Positions 50,528 through 60,500 of a DNA stretch of 64,000 nt are shown in pieces. Source of the stretch: G020348385 sp964538085 (GTDB lineage: Bacteria > Acidobacteriota > Aminicenantia > Aminicenantales > Aminicenantaceae). The notes beneath the pieces are model-generated. The model had not been told where the DNA came from, searched no databases, and saw only the letters and a program-made list of their open reading frames with translations. The first letter of the stretch is position 1. Every line of letters starts with the position of its first letter. The position numbers and the translations under genes were made by a program. Location of the stretch: contig CAZIDF010000003.1 of assembly GCA_964538085.1 (NCBI GenBank), positions 1-64,000 of the forward strand, in the 5' to 3' direction.

Positions 50528-52954
50528 ATGTGGCGGAACTATCTGAAGGTTGCCTTAAGAAACATCCGGAAACACAAAGGATTTGCGTTGATCAACATTG
50601 CCGGCCTGGCCATCGGCATCGCTAGTTGCCTGTTGATCCTGCTCTTTGTGCAAAGCGAATTGAGCTACGACCGGTTTCATGAAAAAGCGGACCGGATCTA
50701 CAGGGTCGGATTTACGTTCCATGTCGGTACGAACCAGTTCGATGCGGCGTTGGGACCCTGCCCGCTTGCAGCGGCATTGGTCGAAGAATTCCCTGAGGTT
50801 CAAAGCGTGGCCAGGATTTTTGCGAGACAGAGCCGGGGTGGCGATGTGTTCGTGCGTTATGGGGAAAAGCGCTACAAGGAAAACAAGTTCCTATGGGCTG
50901 ACCCTGAGATTTTCGATATCTTGACTATTCCGTTTGTCACGGGGAAGCCTGCAGAGGCCCTGGCCCAGCCCAATTCTGTCGTTATGACAGTCGAAACGGC
51001 AGTCAAGTATTTTGGACAGGAAGACCCGGTCGGGAAGATGCTGGAGCTGGGGGATGGTTCCCTGTACATGGTCAACGGTGTTGTCCAATCCTTTCCGGAG
51101 CATTCCCATTTCCATTTCGATTTTCTAGCCTCGTTTTCCAGCCTTCCCAAGAGCAAAGACCTGGATTATTACGACACCGCTGTGTTCACCTATATGCTGC
51201 TCCGGGAGAATGTTTCTATCGAAGATCTGGAATCCAAATTGCCCGAATTTTCAGGCAAATGCATGGCCCCGATCATCGAAAAGATCATGGCGGTTCCGTA
51301 TAAAGATTTCTTGGAGTCCGGTAATTTCATAGGATTCATGACTCAACCGCTCGGCAACATCCATCTCCGTTCGAAGTGGGGCAATGAACTGGAGCCGCAA
51401 GGAAGTTTCAACACCGTTTTCATCTTTTCCGCCATTGCTCTGCTCATCTTGATAGTCGCTTGTATCAATTTCATCAACCTGACGACAGCCCGGTCCACTC
51501 AGAGAGCGAGTGAAGTGGGGGTGCGCAAGGTGGTGGGTTCGAGCCGGGGACAACTGATCAGGCAATTCCTATCCGAATCCATTTTCCTGAGTTTCCTCTC
51601 CTTTGTGTTGGCGTTGACATTTGTCGAGATCGCTCTCCCGGTTTTCAACAGCTTGGTCGGGAAAGGATTTTCTGCCAGCCATATCCTCGATTGGCCCTTT
51701 CTTTTGGTCCTGTTTATCGGGGCGGTTGTCATCGGAATGGCTGCCGGCAGTTATCCCGCTTTCCTGATGGCGTCCTTCCAGCCTGTGTCCGTACTCAAAG
51801 GAAAGATCCAGTCCAGCATGAGAGGGAGAAGGTTCCGGGATGCGCTGGTCGTTTTCCAATTTTGTGCCTCGATCGTCCTGCTTGTCGGAACAGCTGTGAT
51901 CTACACGCAGTTGCATTACATCCGGAACAAAAAGCTGGGATTTGACAAAGAACATGTGGTGGTCATCCAGCGTGCTGAAAAGCTCGGAACACAGCAGTTG
52001 GCTTTCAAGAATCAGCTATATCAAAATCCGGGGGTCCTGAGCGCGACGTTCACCGACTCTTTGCCGCAAATCCTGCTCGAAGCTAAAGTGTTCCAGAAGG
52101 AGGAGGGGGAGGGCAGCCAGGAAAACAACACCTTGATCACCATCACAGCCGATTATGACCTACTCGAAACGTACGGGCTCGAGATGATCGAGGGACGATA
52201 TTTTAAAAAGGAACATTCCACGGATGCAACGGCCGTTGTCTTGAATGAAACAGCCATCAAAGCGTTGAACATTCAGGACCCATTGGAAAAACGTCTTGTC
52301 CTGGTCGGGATGAAAAGAAAACCGATGGACATCATCGGCATCATCAATGATTTTCACATGGAGTCGCTGCACACCAAGATCGGCCCGACCGCTGTGATCC
52401 TGACCGGTGCGCGCCCGAGCGTAATTCTGTCGGTCCGGATGCGTCCTGGTGATCTGACAAAAACCCTAGGCTTTCTCGAGGACCAGTGGCGTGAATTCAC
52501 CAACAACCAGCCTTTTGAATATGTTTTTTTCGATGATCAGTTCGACACGCTCTATAAGGCAGAAATCCAGGCGGGAAAGGTGATCACGGCTTTTGCCTGC
52601 CTCGCTGTTTTTATCGCCTGCCTGGGACTTTTGGGCCTGGCATCGTTTACGGCAAGCCAGCGGACCAAGGAGATCGGCATCCGGAAAGTGTTGGGTGCGA
52701 CGACAAAAGGGATCATTGTTTTGCTGAACAAGGATTTTGTCAAGCGTGTGCTGGTGGCCAACCTGATCGCCTGGCCTTTGGCCTACTACGCAATGAACAA
52801 GTGGTTGCAGAACTTCGCCTACCGGATCCGCATCAGCATCTGGATGTTTTTGGCCTCGGCGGTCATAGCGCTGCTCATAGCGCTTTTTACAGTGAGCTAC
52901 CAAACCATCAGGGCTGCCCGCGGCAATCCGGTCGACTCTCTCCGCTACGAATAA
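50528..52954 (+). CDS. FtsX/MacB-like ABC transporter permease
   Basis: An 808-aa permease without a prefix domain: it starts at once with NYLKVALRNIRKHKGFALINI and has the duplicated MacB/FtsX layout (ASEVGVRKVVGSS in the first block, TKEIGIRKVLGATT in the second, eight helices). The tail reads NPVDSLRYE. It follows the DUF885 gene by 78 bp in the same direction and could be cotranscribed, although no promoter or terminator is clear between them. No ATPase or PadR gene is adjacent. Inverted repeat copy C begins 3 bp after its stop codon. Confidence 0.87.
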   Translation: MWRNYLKVALRNIRKHKGFALINIAGLAIGIASCLLILLFVQSELSYDRFHEKADRIYRVGFTFHVGTNQFDAALGPCPLAAALVEEFPEVQSVARIFARQSRGGDVFVRYGEKRYKENKFLWADPEIFDILTIPFVTGKPAEALAQPNSVVMTVETAVKYFGQEDPVGKMLELGDGSLYMVNGVVQSFPEHSHFHFDFLASFSSLPKSKDLDYYDTAVFTYMLLRENVSIEDLESKLPEFSGKCMAPIIEKIMAVPYKDFLESGNFIGFMTQPLGNIHLRSKWGNELEPQGSFNTVFIFSAIALLILIVACINFINLTTARSTQRASEVGVRKVVGSSRGQLIRQFLSESIFLSFLSFVLALTFVEIALPVFNSLVGKGFSASHILDWPFLLVLFIGAVVIGMAAGSYPAFLMASFQPVSVLKGKIQSSMRGRRFRDALVVFQFCASIVLLVGTAVIYTQLHYIRNKKLGFDKEHVVVIQRAEKLGTQQLAFKNQLYQNPGVLSATFTDSLPQILLEAKVFQKEEGEGSQENNTLITITADYDLLETYGLEMIEGRYFKKEHSTDATAVVLNETAIKALNIQDPLEKRLVLVGMKRKPMDIIGIINDFHMESLHTKIGPTAVILTGARPSVILSVRMRPGDLTKTLGFLEDQWREFTNNQPFEYVFFDDQFDTLYKAEIQAGKVITAFACLAVFIACLGLLGLASFTASQRTKEIGIRKVLGATTKGIIVLLNKDFVKRVLVANLIAWPLAYYAMNKWLQNFAYRIRISIWMFLASAVIALLIALFTVSYQTIRAARGNPVDSLRYE

Positions 52955-52957
52955 CTT

Positions 52958-53063
52958 AATTGGGGACAGGATATCCTTTCACTTATTTATTATGACTGAA
53001 TTCGATGAAAAAATTTCCTTGGGCTAGAAAAAAATAGGTGAAAGCATATCCTGTCCCCAAATT
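52958..53063. repeat. Long inverted repeat, family copy C
   Basis: Arms of 23 bp (52960-52982 and 53038-53060) with one mismatch and a 55-base loop. Left end AATTGGGGACAGGATATCC, right end its near complement with one extra A. It begins 3 bp after the stop of the permease gene and ends about 15 bp before the start of the broken kinase-like gene, so its right arm lies in that gene's leader. Confidence 0.82.
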
Positions 53064-53077
53064 TGAAGAAGAGACTA

Positions 53078-53595
53078 ATGAATAGAGACCGTGTGATTGA
53101 AGATGTTCTGAGATTATGGGGACTTCAGCTCAAAAAGATCCATGAGGATATCCCGATTGCCGGGAGTCAGGACCGGTGCCTTTTCCGGGCTGTCATCGAG
53201 GATCGGGAGGGAAAGCTTTTTATCCTCGAAAATTTGGATACAGAATTTGTCCCTCACAAAAAAAGAATCGCTCAGGCTCTGGCTTATCTTTCGGAAAAGG
53301 GACTAGCGGAAGTCCGAACTTATCTTGCACTTGGTGAGAATAAATACATCGCGACATGGCAGACACATCACTGGCAAGTCTCTCCTTATGTCGATGGCAT
53401 TCCCCTAGAACGGCCGGACTATGCCTTCCAGGGTTGGCGGGGTCCTGTCTTTTCGAATTTGTCCTTGCCCTCCGGTTCGCTTGGTTATCAGACTGGTTGA
53501 AGAGGTCCGATTCCGAGATGATAGACCTGGAAGCGGTCTACATTCAGCTCCTCCACGACAACCGCGAAATCTTAATTCGTTCTTGGGGAATTTAA
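53078..53595 (+). pseudogene. Broken phosphotransferase/kinase-like gene
   Basis: The first about 120 codons read as the N-lobe of an aminoglycoside-phosphotransferase-like kinase: GSQDRCLFRAVIEDREGKLFILENL, then THHWQVSPYVDGIPL. After DYAFQGWRG the frame is wrong. Downstream, in another frame, comes a plausible C-terminus (WLKRSDSEMIDLEAVYIQLL, then RSWGI and a stop at 53593-53595). The C-lobe with its catalytic HxD region is missing, so there is an internal deletion plus a frameshift. The last 4 bp overlap the convergent polyferredoxin gene. Not expected to make an active enzyme. Confidence 0.6.
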
Positions 53596-54344
53596 CTTTT
53601 TCGCCTCGATTTTCTGAGACCGAATGAATATCCGATCACACTTTGCCGACAGTTGTCCGCACACTGGCCGCACAGGATGCAATCCCCGTGTTCCATATCC
53701 CCGGTTTTGACTCGATGCCAGACATCGATGCTCATCGGGCAATTTTTGGTGCAGGTCTTGCAATCGATGCAGCTTTCCGTCTTGGCTAGGAGCTGAAGAG
53801 AAGGCCACCCGAAAACATTCCGGATCTTTCTCCCGAAGATCATGAATGGAGCTATCCAACACCCGTAATGACAGAAAGCGTGTCGTCCGATAGCCAGGGC
53901 AAGGATGAGAAAAATACCCAAAACCATGAAGTAGGTGATGTACTGAAGAGGCTCGGATACAGAAATCCCACTTTCGGTCATGTAGAGGGGATCTATTTTT
54001 TTTATGCCTCCTGCACGGATCATCCCGAACACGATGAACGCAAACCAAGGCGTCCAGATCAGATACTTGATCCAGTGATGTTTGGGTCGATGCTTATCGT
54101 TGATGCGCATGCAGATATCCTGGAAGCATCCCACCGGGCAGACCCACCCGCAAAACGCTCTTCCAACTAGGAGCGACGAAACAAAAAGTATGCCGAACAG
54201 GAGCAGACTGCCGGAGACAATTCCCGCGAAGGCTGCGTTCATACTTAAATAGGGGGAGAAATAATTGAGGATGATCGGGAAGCTTAAAAATAAAATCAAG
54301 ATGACCGTATTTCGAATTTTTTGACGCATGATATTCACTTTCAT
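53592..54344 (-). CDS. Membrane 4Fe-4S polyferredoxin (NapH/CcoG-like)
   Basis: A 250-aa protein with four to five helices. Two cysteine groups lie in the membrane part (CGWVCPVGCFQDIC and CHYGCW), as in NapH/NosR-type proteins. Two [4Fe-4S] ferredoxin motifs are near the C-terminus (CIDCKTCTKNCP and CILCGQCADNC). Such proteins pass electrons across or along the inner membrane to reductases or assembly factors. No partner reductase is seen in the window. A second in-frame ATG at 54329 is possible. The gene stands alone between the broken kinase gene and a permease. Confidence 0.87.
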   Translation of the reverse strand: MKVNIMRQKIRNTVILILFLSFPIILNYFSPYLSMNAAFAGIVSGSLLLFGILFVSSLLVGRAFCGWVCPVGCFQDICMRINDKHRPKHHWIKYLIWTPWFAFIVFGMIRAGGIKKIDPLYMTESGISVSEPLQYITYFMVLGIFLILALAIGRHAFCHYGCWIAPFMIFGRKIRNVFGWPSLQLLAKTESCIDCKTCTKNCPMSIDVWHRVKTGDMEHGDCILCGQCADNCRQSVIGYSFGLRKSRRKS

Positions 54345-54401
54345 TTTTTTTTATATTACACCCCCTGTCAACATTCGAGGAAAAAAGAGGGATAGATAGG
54401 T

Positions 54402-56981
54402 TTATTCGTATCGAAGAGAATCCACTGGATTGGCCCGCGCGGATTTGATCGATTGATAGCTCACCGTGAGATATGCGATCAACAATGCCGTTCCACCCGA
54501 TATCAAAAAGGCAACGATTCCGATCTGAATGCGATACGCGAAATTTTGCAGCCATTTGTTCATCGCAAAATAGGCAAGAGGCCAGGCGATGAGGTTTGCC
54601 AATAGCACCCACCGTATGAATTCTTTAGAAAGCAGCAGAAAAATTTTTGATTCAGAGGCACCTAGAACCTTCCGGATCCCAATCTCCTTGGTGCGCTGCT
54701 CTGCTGCGAATGTTGTGAGGCCAAAAAGCCCCAGACAGGCAATAAAAATTCCCAGAATGGCAAATGCCCCAAAAACACGTCCCATCCATTGTTCGGCAAA
54801 ATAGGCCCGTTCGAATACCTCATCGAAAAAGGAGTAGGCAAAAGGGTAGCTCGGTGAAAACTTTTTCATCACCGCCGCTACATGATCGATCGTTGCCGGG
54901 ATGTTGGCTGATCGGATTTTTATCGCGATGTTGGAAAAATTGTCTTTATCCAAAAAAACATACAGCGGCTCGATCGGACGGTGCAGAGAATGCAAATGAA
55001 AATCTTTTATGACTCCGACTATCTCACCTGTCCTTCCGTTCCAATGAGTGAGTTTCTGCCCGATGGGAGATTCCCATTCGGCGACCTTGACTGCGGTTTC
55101 ATTGACGAGAAACGCCCCCTTTTCATCGGAAGGATAATCCATGGAGAAATTTCTTCCTTGAACGATCTGCATGCCGAACAGATCGATATAATCGTAGTCT
55201 GCCGTGTTGTAATAAATGGGGATGGGTTCCTCGGGATTCCTGCCGGTCCAATCTCTGGACGTGAACGTATCGATATCGTTGGGTAGGCAGCCAGAAGTCG
55301 ACACCGCGATGATATCGGAAGATTGCAGCAATGCCATTTTTATCGATTGGATGTTTTGACGGATCGATCCTATCTGAACGGGCAATGTCATGATTTGTTC
55401 TTTGGCGTAGCCCATGTCCACGGTTTTGATGAATTTCAACTGCTCCCGGACCGCTATGGTGCATACGATAAGAAAAATCGTGATCGCAAACTGGGCCAGA
55501 ACAAGGACATTTCGCATCGACGATCCTTTGTGGCTTCGGGTGAATGCCCCGCTCAAGACGGAGATCGGCCTGAATCCGGACATCCTCATCGCCGGATAGC
55601 TGCCAGCGAACAATCCCACAAACAAAGCGGTGAAGATCAGTCCTAGGAAAAGCTGGGGATTGTGGAGAGGATCCAAACGGAGCTGTCTCTGCACCAGGTT
55701 GTTAAATGCCGGCAGTGCTGCAAGGACCACCAATATTGCAAAAATCATCGCCAATACAGCCATTGCCACGGATTCCCCCAGAAATTGAGCGATCAATTGA
55801 CCCCTCTTTGCACCGACCACTTTCCGGAGTCCCACTTCCTTTCCTCGCCGGAGGGATCGGGCGGTCGCCAGATTCATGTAGTTGACACAGGCGATGAACA
55901 GGATCAAAAAAGCGATGGATGAAAAAAGGAAAATGTATTTCATGTCATTATTCACCCCCATTTCCTGCTCTAGATGGGAGCGAAGGTGTATCTCTGTCAT
56001 AGGCTGGATGAAAAAATACTTGGGGTAAGGTTCCTTTACTCCGGCCGCTTTGAACAAGGGGGCCTCTATAAGAGGGGCGATTTTATTTTCCATTTCTTGT
56101 GGATCGGATCCCTCATGCAGCAATACATATGTGTAAGAAAAATTGCTGCGCCAACTGGTGATGTCATTGTTCGTTACGCGAAAATACGTTTCATACGGGA
56201 CAGCCAAATCCATGACAAAGTGAGAATGGGCCGGCATGTCGCTGAAAATTCCTGTTACTTTGAAGGAATAACGTTCGCTCACGGTCAAAGTTTTTCCCAT
56301 CGGATCTGCATCCCCAAAATATTTTTTTGCCACGCTTTGGGACAGGACGATAGAGAAAGGACCGTTCAAAGCCGTTTTAGGATTTCCGTTCGTAAACGGA
56401 ATTGAAAACATGTCCAGCATTTCAGGATCAACCCAGTAGAATTCTTCTTCGAGAAAATGGTTTTGTTCGTGCGAAACAAGAGTATCGCTGCTGCGCAAAA
56501 TCCTGGATACAGATTCGACTTCAGGGATTTTTTCCTTCAATTCAGGACCGAGGGGTGGGGGAGTGAAGGCACGCCCTTCCCTGATGACTCTGTATATTCG
56601 TTCCGCATATTCGTAATGTCTGTCAAAACTCAACTCATATTGGACATAAAGGGAAATGAGGATAAATGCCATCATGCCGACGGCGAGTCCGATGATATTG
56701 AGCAATGAATATTTACTGTTTTTTTTCAAGTTTCTCACAGTGACCAAAATGTAATTTTTAAACATCTGAATCCTCCAGCGAAATTCATCGATGATATAGC
56801 ATGAAAAAGCCTTGACACACTGGCCCCAAAACCAGATCCGAGCCCTAACTAGACCCAAATCCTCGGCAAGATAACGATAGGTTTCGATCATGTCTCCGAG
56901 GATGGAACACCCTCCTCTGTCCGGGAACATCCGCTGGATAAACCACCCTGCTAAGCGCGGTGGATGGGTGTATTTACTCAT
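54402..56981 (-). CDS. FtsX/MacB-like ABC transporter permease with prefix domain
   Basis: An 859-aa permease. The first about 70 residues (PPRLAGWFIQRMFP, then GDMIETYRYLAEDLG) are a prefix domain of a different type from that at 14817. They are followed by the duplicated MacB/FtsX module with eight helices (KEVGLRKVVGAKRGQ and TKEIGIRKVLGASE) and the usual NPVDSLRYE end. The PadR gene lies 8 bp upstream in the same direction, so the two form an operon and the regulator probably controls the permease. The ATPase is absent. Substrate unknown. Confidence 0.87.
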   Translation of the reverse strand: MSKYTHPPRLAGWFIQRMFPDRGGCSILGDMIETYRYLAEDLGLVRARIWFWGQCVKAFSCYIIDEFRWRIQMFKNYILVTVRNLKKNSKYSLLNIIGLAVGMMAFILISLYVQYELSFDRHYEYAERIYRVIREGRAFTPPPLGPELKEKIPEVESVSRILRSSDTLVSHEQNHFLEEEFYWVDPEMLDMFSIPFTNGNPKTALNGPFSIVLSQSVAKKYFGDADPMGKTLTVSERYSFKVTGIFSDMPAHSHFVMDLAVPYETYFRVTNNDITSWRSNFSYTYVLLHEGSDPQEMENKIAPLIEAPLFKAAGVKEPYPKYFFIQPMTEIHLRSHLEQEMGVNNDMKYIFLFSSIAFLILFIACVNYMNLATARSLRRGKEVGLRKVVGAKRGQLIAQFLGESVAMAVLAMIFAILVVLAALPAFNNLVQRQLRLDPLHNPQLFLGLIFTALFVGLFAGSYPAMRMSGFRPISVLSGAFTRSHKGSSMRNVLVLAQFAITIFLIVCTIAVREQLKFIKTVDMGYAKEQIMTLPVQIGSIRQNIQSIKMALLQSSDIIAVSTSGCLPNDIDTFTSRDWTGRNPEEPIPIYYNTADYDYIDLFGMQIVQGRNFSMDYPSDEKGAFLVNETAVKVAEWESPIGQKLTHWNGRTGEIVGVIKDFHLHSLHRPIEPLYVFLDKDNFSNIAIKIRSANIPATIDHVAAVMKKFSPSYPFAYSFFDEVFERAYFAEQWMGRVFGAFAILGIFIACLGLFGLTTFAAEQRTKEIGIRKVLGASESKIFLLLSKEFIRWVLLANLIAWPLAYFAMNKWLQNFAYRIQIGIVAFLISGGTALLIAYLTVSYQSIKSARANPVDSLRYE

Positions 56982-56989
56982 TATGACTC

Positions 56990-57322
56990 TTATTCCTGCG
57001 GCACAGACAGTTCATCGATCCCCGACCAGACAGAGTTTTGTGCTTTTCTAACGTCCTTCAAAGCTTTGGCACCAAGCGGAGAAAGCTGAAATATGCGCTT
57101 GCTTTTTCCGCCGCGCTGGGGCGACGGGTCTGCAAAATGGGATGTGAGATATCCCTTTTTTTCCAGGCGGCTCAGCATGACAAAAAGAGCTCCGTAAGCC
57201 CATGTTTTTCCTGTTGCCTCTTTTATCTGGTTCCTGATCGTCACGCCATAGGCATTCTCCTTCAAACGCCAGACAGCCAGTAAAAGAAACTCTTCCGAAC
57301 GTGAAATAAATTTTGTGCTCAT
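56990..57322 (-). CDS. PadR-family transcriptional regulator
   Basis: A 110-aa PadR winged-helix protein (EEFLLLAVWRLKENAYGVTI, then YGALFVMLSRLEKKGYLTS and GGKSKRIFQLSPLGAKAL). It is encoded 8 bp before the 859-aa permease gene. The leader has TTGATA and an AT-rich TATATTATA region, so a promoter is likely there. No palindrome as clear as that at 14396 is seen. It probably autoregulates and controls the permease. Confidence 0.9.
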   Translation of the reverse strand: MSTKFISRSEEFLLLAVWRLKENAYGVTIRNQIKEATGKTWAYGALFVMLSRLEKKGYLTSHFADPSPQRGGKSKRIFQLSPLGAKALKDVRKAQNSVWSGIDELSVPQE

Positions 57323-57373
57323 TGAATTACCTATAATATATACGACGTAGTTATTATCAAAAAGGTTCCCTTT

Positions 57374-57468
57374 AATTGGGGACAGGATATGTTTTCACCT
57401 ATTAAATCGGTACCTGGATATCATGTCCCCAATTTAAAAATAGGTGAAAACATATCCTGTCCCCAATT
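57374..57468. repeat. Long inverted repeat, family copy D (with internal third end)
   Basis: A perfect 30-bp inverted repeat (57374-57403 and 57439-57468), the longest of the family. The loop contains a further degenerate right end (ATATCATGTCCCCAATT, about 57418-57434), so three related ends are packed together. The right arm ends exactly one base before the stop codon (TTA at 57469-57471) of the following minus-strand permease gene. The left arm lies about 50 bp upstream of the PadR gene start. Confidence 0.88.
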
Positions 57469-60069
57469 TTATTCGTACCGGAGGGAGTCGGCGGGATTGG
57501 CCAGGGCCGCTTTAACGGACTGATAGCCTACCGTTATCAGGGCGATGGCCAGCGAAAGTGCTGCCGACAGCACGAACACCCACAATCCCATATCTGTTTT
57601 AAAGGCAAAATTCTGCAGCCACCGATGCATAGCAAAATAGGCGATGGGCCAAGCTATCAGGTTGGCAGCAAGAACCCACTTTGTAAAATCTGCTGTGAGG
57701 GTAAATATGATATTGCTTGCCGAAGCTCCCAGCACTCTGCGAATGCCGATCTCCTTGGTCCGCTGTTCGGCTGTGAAGGAAGCCAATCCGAACAAGCCTA
57801 GGCATGAAATAAAAATGGCGAGGAAGGCAAAATCCAGAAAGATCTTGCCCATCCGTTTTTCCGATGCATACAACTGGTCGACGGTTTGATCCAGAAAGTG
57901 GTATTCGAACGGATTCCCAGAGCCGTATTTTTTCCACGCGCCCTTCAAGAAATTGATAGAAGAAGAAATGGCGCCAGGCCCGATTTTCACATACATGAAC
58001 TTGTAATCGCTGCTGCTTTGCGCGACGATCATCAGCGGTTTGATCTGACTGTGCAGTGATTCGAAATGGAAGTCTTCGACGATTCCTATGATTTGGCGGG
58101 TTCTGTCCTCGCTGTAATTGGAAAGCTTTTTCCCGATAAGGTTTTCCCCGCCGAGTATTTTAGCCAGTGTCTGGTTGATGATGACCGCTTCGGCAGCGTC
58201 GGTCGGAAATTCTTCGGAGAAGGGTCGTCCTTGGGATAATTTCATGTCGAATGTATCGAGAAAATGAAAATCGACCGTCAGGAAATTGATGCTTGTGTGT
58301 TCACACACGTGGTCCCCTTCCAATTTCGCTCCTGTCGAAGCGCGGAAGATCTGTGTGAGGAGCTGGTCTGATGCGGCAACGGCTGAAATATGGGGATTTG
58401 ACAGCAGTTCATTCCTGATCACATCATAATTGGGGAGGATCGTGCCGCTCATAGGCAAATGGATTATGTTATCTTTGTCGAAGCCCAGCTTTTTATTTCT
58501 CACGAAGGTAAGCTGGTTATAAACGATGGTCGTGCAGATGATAATGATGATGGAAAGGGAAAACTGGAGGACCACTAGAAATTTTCTGAAAAAAACGCCC
58601 TTCGAAAAAGCCCGGGATGTGCCCTTGAGAACATCGGCCGGCTGGAAAGCGGAAAGGAATATTGCAGGATAGCTTCCTGCCATCAATCCCGTGAAAAAAA
58701 TAACAGCGACAAGGCTTAAAAGGAAACTTGGATCTGCCAGGTTCAATTCCAAAGGTTTTCCGGTCAGCTGGTTGAACAGCGGCAGCGAGAGTTTTATCAG
58801 AATGAGGGCCACAAACAGTGCGAGCAGGACGAAAAACATAGATTCGCCCAGAAACTGTTTGACGAGTTGTGCCCTGTGAGCCCCGATCGTTTTTCGTAGG
58901 CCCACCTCTTTCGAGCGATTGCTGAATCTGGCTGTGGAGAGATTCATGAAGTTGGCGCAGGCGATCAAAAGGATGAAGGCTGCTACGATGGCGAATATAT
59001 AAATGGTCCGGATGTCGCCGTGGCCAGCCAAGTCGTACTTGAAATGGGAGTAGAGATGGATCTTGGCGAGCGGCTGGAGAAAAAATTTCGAAGTCAAGTC
59101 ATCCCCTTCGTCATTCTGCCTGACAAGATCGGTTGTTTTCCTGTTAACGTCAGGGATAGAGATGCCTGGTTTGGTGAGGATATACGTAAAATAGGACCAA
59201 TCGCTCCATTTTTCAAAATCTCTGACCCACCAGACCATTTCATCGAGTGCTTGGAATGGAAGGAAAATCTGGAGCTGCAGATGAGAATGGCGGGGAATGT
59301 TCTCGAGGATCCCGGTTACCGTAAAGCTGATCGTTTGTTTCCTTGACGACAGAATCCGGATGACTTTTCCGATCGGATCCTCTGAACCGAAGTATTTTCT
59401 GGCCATTTTTTCTGTCATGATGAGAGAATAGGGATCTTCGAAGGCCGTTTGTGGGTTTCCCTTCAAAAGGGGAAAGGAGAACATCGTGAGAAAGGATGGG
59501 TCGACGATTCCGATTTCTTCGGAATAGACTTTCTCGTCGAATTCGACCAGGAATTTTTGGAATCCGTTGCAGAATCTTGTGGAATCCAGGATTTCGGGAT
59601 ATGTCTGTTTCAGGTGGGGAGCGAGAGGGATCGGACATGTGCCGGCGGATTGCATTCCCTGTTCGTCTTCGACGATGATCCGGTAGATGTTGTCTCCGTT
59701 TTCGTGGAACCGGTCAAAGCTCAGCTCATCCTGGATCCAGAGCAGGATGAGCATTGTGCAGGCCATCCCTATCGCCAGTCCGGCGATGTTTATGAAAGAG
59801 TATCCTTTGTGTCTCCGGATGCTTCTCATGGCAATTTTGAAATAATTTTTAAGCATGGCTGCACTCCAATAAAGAGAATCTTTTAATAGAGAAGGAATCA
59901 GGGAAAGAACCTGAACGCAGAGCCACAATGTGGCGATAGGTGTTCCTCTGCGTCTTTTGATTTGGGTGAACTGCTCGTCAAAATCCTGCAATGCCTGTTC
60001 ACGGACAGACGACCTGAGGAGCTGGCCTAATATCCGATGTTTAACCGTGATTTTTTTTCGGATGTTCAT
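57469..60069 (-). CDS. FtsX/MacB-like ABC transporter permease with prefix region
   Basis: An 866-aa permease. Residues 1-70 form a prefix (VKHRILGQLLRSSVREQALQ) before the membrane module starting MLKNYFKIAMRSIRRHKG. The duplicated MacB/FtsX structure (KEVGLRKTIGAHRAQ and TKEIGIRRVLGAS) and the NPADSLRYE tail are present. A PadR gene ends 9 bp upstream in the same direction. An internal ATG at the start of the membrane module is an alternative start, but the PadR spacing supports the long form. No ATPase nearby. Inverted repeat copy D touches its stop codon. Confidence 0.87.
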   Translation of the reverse strand: MNIRKKITVKHRILGQLLRSSVREQALQDFDEQFTQIKRRRGTPIATLWLCVQVLSLIPSLLKDSLYWSAAMLKNYFKIAMRSIRRHKGYSFINIAGLAIGMACTMLILLWIQDELSFDRFHENGDNIYRIIVEDEQGMQSAGTCPIPLAPHLKQTYPEILDSTRFCNGFQKFLVEFDEKVYSEEIGIVDPSFLTMFSFPLLKGNPQTAFEDPYSLIMTEKMARKYFGSEDPIGKVIRILSSRKQTISFTVTGILENIPRHSHLQLQIFLPFQALDEMVWWVRDFEKWSDWSYFTYILTKPGISIPDVNRKTTDLVRQNDEGDDLTSKFFLQPLAKIHLYSHFKYDLAGHGDIRTIYIFAIVAAFILLIACANFMNLSTARFSNRSKEVGLRKTIGAHRAQLVKQFLGESMFFVLLALFVALILIKLSLPLFNQLTGKPLELNLADPSFLLSLVAVIFFTGLMAGSYPAIFLSAFQPADVLKGTSRAFSKGVFFRKFLVVLQFSLSIIIIICTTIVYNQLTFVRNKKLGFDKDNIIHLPMSGTILPNYDVIRNELLSNPHISAVAASDQLLTQIFRASTGAKLEGDHVCEHTSINFLTVDFHFLDTFDMKLSQGRPFSEEFPTDAAEAVIINQTLAKILGGENLIGKKLSNYSEDRTRQIIGIVEDFHFESLHSQIKPLMIVAQSSSDYKFMYVKIGPGAISSSINFLKGAWKKYGSGNPFEYHFLDQTVDQLYASEKRMGKIFLDFAFLAIFISCLGLFGLASFTAEQRTKEIGIRRVLGASASNIIFTLTADFTKWVLAANLIAWPIAYFAMHRWLQNFAFKTDMGLWVFVLSAALSLAIALITVGYQSVKAALANPADSLRYE

Positions 60070-60078
60070 TTCCTGTTT

Positions 60079-60408
60079 TTATGTTTTTTCCCTCAGGGGA
60101 GGGACATCTTGCCACAAGGCTTTGTTCAGCCTGTTCACGGTCAGCAATTCTTCCTTTCCTTTGAGCGTCAAACGGTAGAGGATTTTTCGCCTTCCGCCCC
60201 TCTCTGGCAGAGGATCGCTCTCGTATGATTCCACATAGCCCTGGTCTAAGAGGCGTCCCAACGGGCCGTATATGGCCCCGAACAGCCATTTAATACCCGT
60301 CATTTTTTCGATGTAATCCCTTATAGTCACCCCGTAGGCACCATCGTCACTCTGCAATTTCCAGATCGCCAGCAGGATCATCTCCTCTTTTCTCGATAAT
60401 AGCCGCAT
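60079..60408 (-). CDS. PadR-family transcriptional regulator
   Basis: A 109-aa PadR regulator from the ATG at 60408, which has AAGGACGG upstream. The frame is open to 60450 with no added domain. Motifs: EEMILLAIWKLQSDDGAYGV, GAIYGPLGRLLDQGYVES and GGRRKILYRLTLKGKEEL. It forms an operon with the 866-aa permease gene (9-bp gap). The leader contains a GTATAC-centred AT-rich palindrome around 60430 that could be its own operator. Confidence 0.9.
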   Translation of the reverse strand: MRLLSRKEEMILLAIWKLQSDDGAYGVTIRDYIEKMTGIKWLFGAIYGPLGRLLDQGYVESYESDPLPERGGRRKILYRLTLKGKEELLTVNRLNKALWQDVPPLREKT

Positions 60409-60500
60409 GTTTTCCGTCCTTTCCACTATATGTATACGAAAAGTGAACAAAAAGGTTGCAATGCGTAGAAAATATGGTTGAGATTAATGCGAAGATGGCT

